In this document: piece after piece, positions 56,773 to 64,000 of the stretch
How the letters are laid out: every line of letters starts with the position of its first letter
Position numbering within the stretch: the stretch's first letter is position 1
Source: Breviolum minutum Mf 1.05b.01
Lineage: Eukaryota > Sar > Dinophyceae > Suessiales > Symbiodiniaceae
Assembly: GCA_000507305.1 (NCBI GenBank)
Contig: DF239112.1
Span: forward strand, 251,683 to 315,682
DNA length: 64,000 bases
Direction of reading: 5' to 3'
The notes under the pieces: generated by a model
What the model was told of the DNA's origin: nothing
Database searches by the model: none
Seen by the model: the letters and a program-made list of their open reading frames with translations, nothing else
Program-made: the position numbers and the translations under genes

Positions 56773-58394
56773 GTGTCGCTTGTCGTGGCAGGTGCAGTAC
56801 TTGGTGCAGCTCAAGTGTCACTTTTCGTGTCTAAAGGCACATGTTCTTCTGGATCATATTATCTACCGTTTGAAACTTCCGGCACCGCCCCGTGCGGTAC
56901 TACTGGTATAAGCTTCGCACAGGCTTGCACGCGGGCGCACACGAACCATCTTCGCAGCCTTGATTGAAGGTGCATTGAGCAAGAAGGACCTGGAAGATAC
57001 CTATGAAAGGCTGCCTTGATAGATACGGATGAGACTACATCGTGTTGAGATTGAGTGATGAAACTAGATGCTTCAATGTGAGGCTGTTCTGTGATCCCAG
57101 GCCCCTTTCACAGTCAATGGGAAAGCCTTGAGCAATCATGCAAAACAGTACGAAACAGAGGTAATATTTTGACACATGTCTCAGCATCTTCCGAGATCTT
57201 TCAAAAACACGTCACATATTTGTGCGCAATATTCATATTGGACGCGGATCATGAAATCAGTAAAAATCATCAATGCATCTCAAAATGAATCATAGACAAA
57301 TCAACAGAACATCAGGTTTGCAGGTTTGGCAGGCTTTCAGACTCATTAAAAGAATCGAAGAAATGAGAAACCTCAGCTGAATATCCCGTGAATCCCACGA
57401 CTGCTGCTCACTGAAGGCCACGGAGGGTCCGTAATTTCAAGATCCAGGTCTCTGAAATCTCAGTGGCCTTCAACGTCATGAGGATTGGCCATTCATTCTG
57501 CGCACCCTCCCAAAAAAAGGACCTCAACTGGGAGGGGTTCAGCACACAACAGCACAGGTTGCAAACGGATCTCCAAATATGAGTTTCACGTTGTTTCCCC
57601 AGCAAAAAGCGGCCGAAGTTGCAGCGTTGCGCATCACTCAAGACCGGGGGAAGTGTTGTTGGAGGCTTGGCAATATGCGGGTTCGTTTTATTTAGCTGAG
57701 GGCAGGCGTGGTGCTAGAGGCATCATTGCCACTTGTATCAATCCGATAAAGTGTTGGTAGTTCGTCTGTAGGTAAAAAATGCATACCGCCTTCGTTTGAT
57801 TTGACATAGCAATGACGAATCCACGTCCTTTTCAGATGAAATCATGCATCATGCGGTATTTATGTTGAAAACGGATGTTCTTGAACGGAAGTGATTTTAG
57901 TTTTTTTGTTGTAAACATTACTCCCATTGTCATATAGACAATCTTTCTTTGTGTTGCGGAGGTTTGCTTCCATTGCGCAAAAATTTGTTTCCTTTTGTTG
58001 AACTGGAGGGTGGCTGACTACATGTTTCCTGGATTGGAACTTCCTTGGCACTTCAGTATGCAAGTTTGAATGCAAAGGTTCGTTCCTACGGAATTCGATT
58101 GTACAGATTGCAAAGTTGCAAAGGTGTAAAAAAAAACAATCTGGGATCAATTTGTTTTCAAAAGTATGCCCTGAATTCCCTTTGGTAAGGTTTTTGGTGG
58201 TGTGTTGCTTGTCTACCAGGAGCTGCCTAACACTGGCATGGCGACAACTTTAACTGAGTTTCTTCGTTGACACGGGCACCTGACCGTTGTGTCGAATGTG
58301 CCATGCGAGCAGGGTTTTTGTGGCTTCGCCCGGAATCGTGTTGGTGTTCCAGCGTTTCGAAATTGCGGAATGGAGCGTAGTTGTTGCTGTTAGG

Positions 58395-58720
58395 ACGTGA
58401 CATGCTATCCATGCGTATTCGGCGTACCTGCTTGCCAGCCTTGCCGTAGCGCGCGGATGCCTTCCAATTGCCTCACGCTTCATTGTGGTCTCAAGATGCT
58501 TTGTGGCTTTAGAACACGTAGCCCGTGGATGCTTGCCATTGCATGTCGGTTCATCCATCCTTCTTCGTGTTTTTCCGGTTCCAAAACACGTCAGTTTTTC
58601 CGTTTCGGTTTCTGTAATGGTTCAGTAAGCAAGCTTCATTGTTTGGAACAGGTGGCTTGTGGATGTTTTCCATTGCATGTTGTTTCATTGTCATTCATCT
58701 TTCCTAATCTTTTTTCATCT
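58395..58720. repeat. Degenerate tandem repeat
   Basis: Three diverged units of about 100 bp contain GTGGATG.TT.CCATTGCATG and TTTCATTG. The long ORFs on both strands here share the periodicity and are probably not genes. Confidence 0.4.
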
Positions 58721-59912
58721 TTTTTCTTTACACGTTCAAAAAGCAACGCTAAACCGTTTTTTGTTCTGGGTTTGGGCTGTTTGGGCCTGATCCTGTTGCT
58801 TTTTGCTGCGGAGTGGGGGGCCCTTCCAAAACCGGAGTTCTGCTGTTCAAGCCTTTCGGTACTGTGGAACGCGATGGCTGTCCATCCGTAGCTTTCCAGC
58901 CTTGCCTTAGCCTGTGGATACCGGTTTCAATGCAGTATACTTATCATCCGGTTTTTAGTTTTTGTCATTGGCCCCCTTGTTTTGGTTGCTTTTTTGGCCT
59001 TTGGTTCCAGCTATGACCTTCTTTGAGATAGAATTGGCCGCACGATTCCAAAAAACACTTGATTCCATGTTTTGTCATGACAAGGGCTTGGCTTGTGAAT
59101 CTGGATATACTTTTTTCTGCCACCATCTTTTCCTATGCAACACAGTTGTTTTGGATTTGTGGACGCGATTTCTCTTTGCACTTTTGACATTTGGAATTAT
59201 CTTCAATATCGAGATAAGATCAATTTTCACCATGTTTCAGGCCTTGTGGCGTTGTGAACGCATTAGATTTTTTAGATTTGTATATATATTATATCTTTTT
59301 ATGTATTATATTATATGTATCGAATCAATCAGTTTATCAGGCTTTATCACCAGAGGAATGCTCCATCATTGTGTGTGTGTCTTTTGCAGAGGCCTTGGGT
59401 CAAGGTCAAACTACAGATTATCGGTGCACACCTTCACCTTACCAAGTGGAATTACAACCAGTCGTTTAAAGATGGAACCCATCACTTTACAATGATGACG
59501 CAAATGCATGCAAATGCAGACATTGAGTTCAACATACATGCAGTTAAGGGAAACAAACATCTTGAAAGTTCTGATTTTTCATCCAGGAAAATGTAGCAAC
59601 ATGTAGAGCAGACATTCGAAACATTTTCTTCCAAAATTGTTTTGGCAGTGTTTTTTTCTGCGAATTCGTTGAATTCGGACGGGACGAGGCTGGGACTTTT
59701 TTTGGTTGTGCCTTGCAATCTGCGTCGTTTTGTGCAAAAAAAACTCCTAGGTTGTGGAACTCAAAGATGTTGTAAATTACGGTTTTGTTTGCTGATTGAT
59801 GCTTGCTTGGAGTTGTTTAAGGTAATTTTACTTTGTACCATGGTAAATCACCACCAAACCTCCATCATGGTGACGGTTGCACATGAGCCAACCGGGATGA
59901 CGGGCTGATGAC

Positions 59913-60038
59913 ATGCTGAGAGCCCATCATCCCTCTCAGGCCCTGAGCGATGAAGAAGTGCCTTTGACCAAACGATTGGTTCAAGAGATTGCCAATGAGC
60001 GTTTGTGTATGAAATTGAATGGATTTCATGGGGACTAG
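59913..60038 (+). CDS. Hypothetical small ORF (41 residues)
   Basis: The ORF opens with an ATG and includes LSDEEVPLTKRLVQEIANER, ending at TAG. The amphipathic, charged composition is more protein-like than nearby ORFs. It may be an exon of a plus-strand gene or chance. No family is recognised. Confidence 0.2.
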   Translation: MLRAHHPSQALSDEEVPLTKRLVQEIANERLCMKLNGFHGD

Positions 60039-60039
60039 G

Positions 60040-61980
60040 GTGATTAAAGGGGTGTTTTTAGGGTTCCAAGGGGTTAGGGTATAAGGGTATAAGTGCCTGC
60101 AACTTACCCTCCCCCAACTCCCTCTAGCTTTACCTGAACTCCTTTCAGTATGTGTTTGTTTGCTTTTATTATCATGGCATTATTTTTTTTATTATTACTA
60201 TTATTCTGTTTGTTTTTGGTTTCTTTTCTTCTCTTTTTTTTGTTTTGTTCTTGTTGTTGTTGGTCGTTTGTTGCATTGGTTCAGCGCAAAATTTCAATGT
60301 TTGTTGGCTAATTTTTATGGGAATCTAAGGCTCTAAGGGAAACCAATGGTTAATAGTCCTTTAATCAAGCCTTATTTCTTGGGAGGGGGAGGCATTGGGG
60401 GGGGGTCCCCTTAGGTTCATATGAAATGTTCAGGATTCTTAGCATCCTTTCGTTTTCCATGAGTTCGTTTGATCTTTCTTAAACAGCTGCCTTTCGCCGT
60501 TGGATCCTTGCCCCAAAACTGAGGTTCAAATTATTTGAAATTTGAACTTGCCTAATCCGGCACGTCCCATGAAAAGCAGTGTATACAGCTCAAGCCTCTT
60601 CACAAGAATTCAGTGAATAGTAACGTATATACAGTTCAAGCCTCTTCAGAAGGAATTCAGTACACAGTAACATGTACACAGCTCTTTAGAAGAGTATGTA
60701 GTATTTGAGTCAGCTTCATTCGCTGTTTGAATTTTGATATCTAACATTATGTGCTCTCTTGGGTCGTCAAATATCCTTCTCACCCAATTCAACAGGCAGA
60801 GGTTTTCATGATTTGGCATTTCCAAGTGTGAAATCTGAAAAATCACTGGAATTGATTGGCAGTATGTACCACATTTGGGGGCCCACGACTGGCCTTTACT
60901 GTCTTGACTTTTTAATGCGAATGCCGAAGAACCTTCACCGCATTTAAACAGAGCCACCATATTTTTCAATACCATTTCACAACACAGCAATTCCAGACCC
61001 AAAATAGCAAAAAGTGAGTATTTTCAAAAAAACAGGTTTTTTTCGCAATTACGCAAAAAAGCCGGTATTCGAATCTCTACCCAAAAAAGAATAGTTTATA
61101 GCAACCATATTGGCAATTTTCAACGAGTCAGGGGTAGGTCATCGCCGAATTGCTTTGACAAATTGTTCCCACGCATTGGATCAAGAAGTCCGGAGAAGTC
61201 GATTCTTTTCAGTGTTGGAATCAGGGCCTTAGTTTTAGAATCTTCTCGAAATCCAGAAAAATAACACAGGTTTATCAGGGGTCATTAAATTACCTATTTT
61301 GTTTGGGTTGGTAATATAATGACGCGTGTTTATCTAGTGTTATTTTCTACTGATGATATTTATCTATATAACATCATTCAAGGCCACCTTTGAGACAGAA
61401 CCCTGGCAGCTCTCAAGCGCATGTGTGATGGGTACCTCATTGCAACTTTTTGTAGCCATTTCTAAGAAATGTTTTCAATGATTTTTCCGATTCCCAAACA
61501 TGTTCATCCGTGTTCCAAGATTTGAGATTCACGCCTATTCTTCTGGTGCGGAATCTGAATCGTGTGAGGACGTCACCACTGATCTGTTTGGGAAGTCATC
61601 AAACGCGTTTGCTCCATGAACCCGCGAATTTTCAAAGCGTACCTACCGGAACATTTCCCCAACATTTACCAGTAGTACCGCACAAGGTGGTGGCGGAAGT
61701 TTCAAGAAGAGGAAAACTATAGGAGAGATTGGTTGTTGTGAGTCACGGATGTCAGAGCAAAACACTGACCAACTGACTAACTAGCTAACTGACTAATTGA
61801 CTGGTTGACTAACTGATTAACTGAACACTTTGCGTAAGTGACGAACTGACTGATTGACTGACTAACTAGCTAACTGACTAACTGACTGATTGATGAAGTG
61901 ATGAGCAGACAAACTAACTTACTGACTGACTGCCTGACAAACTGCTCCATTGACTATCTGATTAGTTGACTAAGTGACTG

Positions 61981-62032
<52 letters not shown>

Positions 62033-64000
62033 GCTAGCAAGCAAACTAACTAGCTAACTAACTAACTAACAAACTAACTAACTAACTAACTAACTACGTG
62101 ACTAACTGACGAACTGACTGATTGGCTAACTGACTAATTGACTCACTGAGTCATTGACGAACTGACTTTTTTGACAAACTAGCTAACTGATTAAGTAGCT
62201 GACTGGTTGACTTCCTGACTGGCTAAGTAGCTACTTGACTAACTGGTTAACTGACTAACTTGACTAACTGACTAATTTATTGATTGATTAACTGACTAAT
62301 TCCTTGACTGATTAGCTGACTACCTGACAGACTAATTGATTAATTGACTATATAACTGACTAACTGGCTTTATGATTAACTGATGAACTGACTTGTTGAC
62401 TCACTGACAGACTGACTGGCTACGTAGCTAAATGGCTAATTGACTAACTGATTGATTAACTGCCGAACAGACTTAATTGACTTTCTGATTGCTGACTCAC
62501 TAACTAGCTAACTGACTAATTGATTGATTGATGAACTGATGAGCAGACAAACTAACTTACTAGCTGACTGACTGCCTGACTAACCGACTTATTGACTGAC
62601 CGACGAACTGAACTAGCTACTAACTAACTAAAATGATTGGTTGAATGAATGATTGACTGACTGATTAACTAACTGACGAGTTGACTATCTAACTGACTAA
62701 CATCTAACCAACTAACAAACTGACTTACTAACTGACTAACCGACTAACTGACTGCTTGACTGACTGACTGACCACTTGACGAACTGACAAACTGACAAAC
62801 AAAGCTGACTGACTGTTGAGTAGCTGACTAATTAATTCCTCAGTGACTAACTAGCTATTTGACCAATTGATGAACTGACTAAATTAATCAACTGGCTAAC
62901 TAGCTAACTGATTTCGTGACTAATGAAGATAAACTGAGTAACTGACTAATTGAGAAACTGACTAACTGACCTGATGCAATTCTGCGGTTGATCAAATGAT
63001 CAACGAATTCACTAGATGACTAATCAACTTTTGGTTTGTAGCAGGGTGCGTGTCCCGGGCTTTCGTCCTTCATTGAGCTGAATCGATTTGGCACCAGTGG
63101 ACTTCAGTCTGCCTGCCTTGTAATTGACATCATGGATTCTGAAAATCCAACTTGGTGGATATGACAAGAGAGTGAATCGAACTTTACACTCAGGTCATTG
63201 AATTTTGAGTCTTAACCAGTCTCATTTTCTGAGTTCACGTTGATTTTTTCTTTTTTTGAACTAACTGCGTCAATTTAACAGTGGAAGTTGTTAAATAATG
63301 TTATGACTTGTTATTTAAGACACTGGTAAGAAGAGAAAGATTGGAGACGACAAAAAAGAACCAAAAGCACAAACAACCAAACACTGCTAACAAGTCTCTG
63401 GCCAATCGGGGTGAACAGATCAAAACAGACTCTCGAAGCTACAATCTCCGACTCTCAACATCTTTAAACAGAAGTCAAGATCCAATGCAGTCGAGCAACT
63501 GTCCCAATGCAGTTCATCAACAAGTGCTTTATGTGCCGTATAGCACGTCCATTGGTGGAGTAGTATTACGGTAGGGTCTCCTCTCATCTGGGGTGGAAGG
63601 TATTGGGGGTTACCTTGTCTGATGGCCTGTGGCAGAAGGCATGATGATCTGACTGCTACCAGTATAGAACTGGGTTTTGTGGATTGCAGAGAGCTTGCTT
63701 TTTTTTTTGGACAATGCTGCGCTCGTTGTAACAACAGTGGCAGTCATGGAGTTATGCTAAACTAGTCATCGGTTGATAACACGATCGCACAGATTGGTCA
63801 ACGAGTCAAAAAGAACAACACAAAAACAAACAAGCCCCCCCCCAAAAACAAGCACAAACCAACAAAACGTGACCAATCTATGAAGGGTGAGACAAGTGAA
63901 ACGTGTTCGCTCTCACTACCTGGCGCATAGCTCAATACCCCGGCTCTCACAACTTCTTCAGCAGCTAATAGGATACCATACTTCCATTCATTCGGATCAG
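60040..64000. other. Right end: no recognised gene
   Basis: Besides the tandem array and the family D mini-copy, only short ORFs without recognisable motifs are present. Poly-T and GGTTTCTTT-rich stretches occur near 60.18-60.25 kb. Confidence 0.4.
61745..62990. repeat. AACT/GACT tandem array
   Basis: About 1.2 kb of degenerate 4-bp units (AACTGACT, with perfect (AACT)n near 61980-62030). It contains no gene. Confidence 0.95.

Noticed and set aside
58250..58891. ORFs of 102 and 164 codons on opposite strands
   Set aside because: Both overlap a degenerate tandem repeat and show no recognisable motif; the open frames follow the repeat period.
61060..61085. TATTCGAATCTC resembling a tRNA T-loop
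   Set aside because: No acceptor, D or anticodon stems could be paired around it.
1..64000. CRISPR arrays, bacterial operons, rRNA or tRNA genes
   Set aside because: No regularly spaced direct repeats with unique spacers and no bacterial gene organisation were seen; the sequence is clearly eukaryotic.

Overview
The window looks like nuclear DNA of a dinoflagellate, probably Suessiales or Symbiodiniaceae-like. This is an inference from gene structure. The one clearly identifiable gene is cut into dozens of tiny exons. Its introns start with GT, GC or GA and almost all end in AG followed by G in the next exon, and they are crowded with short inverted-repeat elements. No bacterial-style operons, rRNA or tRNA genes were seen.

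The centrepiece is a minus-strand alpha-glucan (glycogen/starch) phosphorylase gene running from about 50,604 down to its stop at 17,735. I reconstructed 48 coding exons by eye. Every splice phase agrees, the exon lengths sum to 2,556 nt (851 residues plus stop), and the protein follows the family from N-terminus to the C-terminal EYADVIWGV block, with the pyridoxal-phosphate lysine in exon 40. The 47 introns use 19 GT, 17 GC and 11 GA donors.

Intron 18 (33,143-35,489) contains a same-strand gene for a multi-pass membrane protein that carries a frameshift. Intron 15 (36,581-42,605) contains a broken, coding-like block (about 38.9-42.2 kb), likely a retroposed gene or retroelement remnant, beside duplicated segments.

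Downstream of the phosphorylase (1-17.7 kb) there are candidate exons of two further minus-strand genes I cannot identify: the 3' part of one (about 12.2-14.1 kb) and the 5' part of another (start near 9,733). Upstream (50.6-64 kb) there are isolated coding-like pieces: a membrane-spanning exon at 51.0-51.2 kb, a helicase-like fragment at 54.35-54.6 kb and a few weak ORFs. Long simple and tandem repeats follow, ending in a 1.2 kb AACT/GACT array.

At least six families of roughly 90-170 bp elements with terminal inverted repeats are scattered through introns and intergenic DNA. One family (B) has ends that read as a splice donor and acceptor, and at two sites its end directly abuts an open exon, as expected for introner-like elements.
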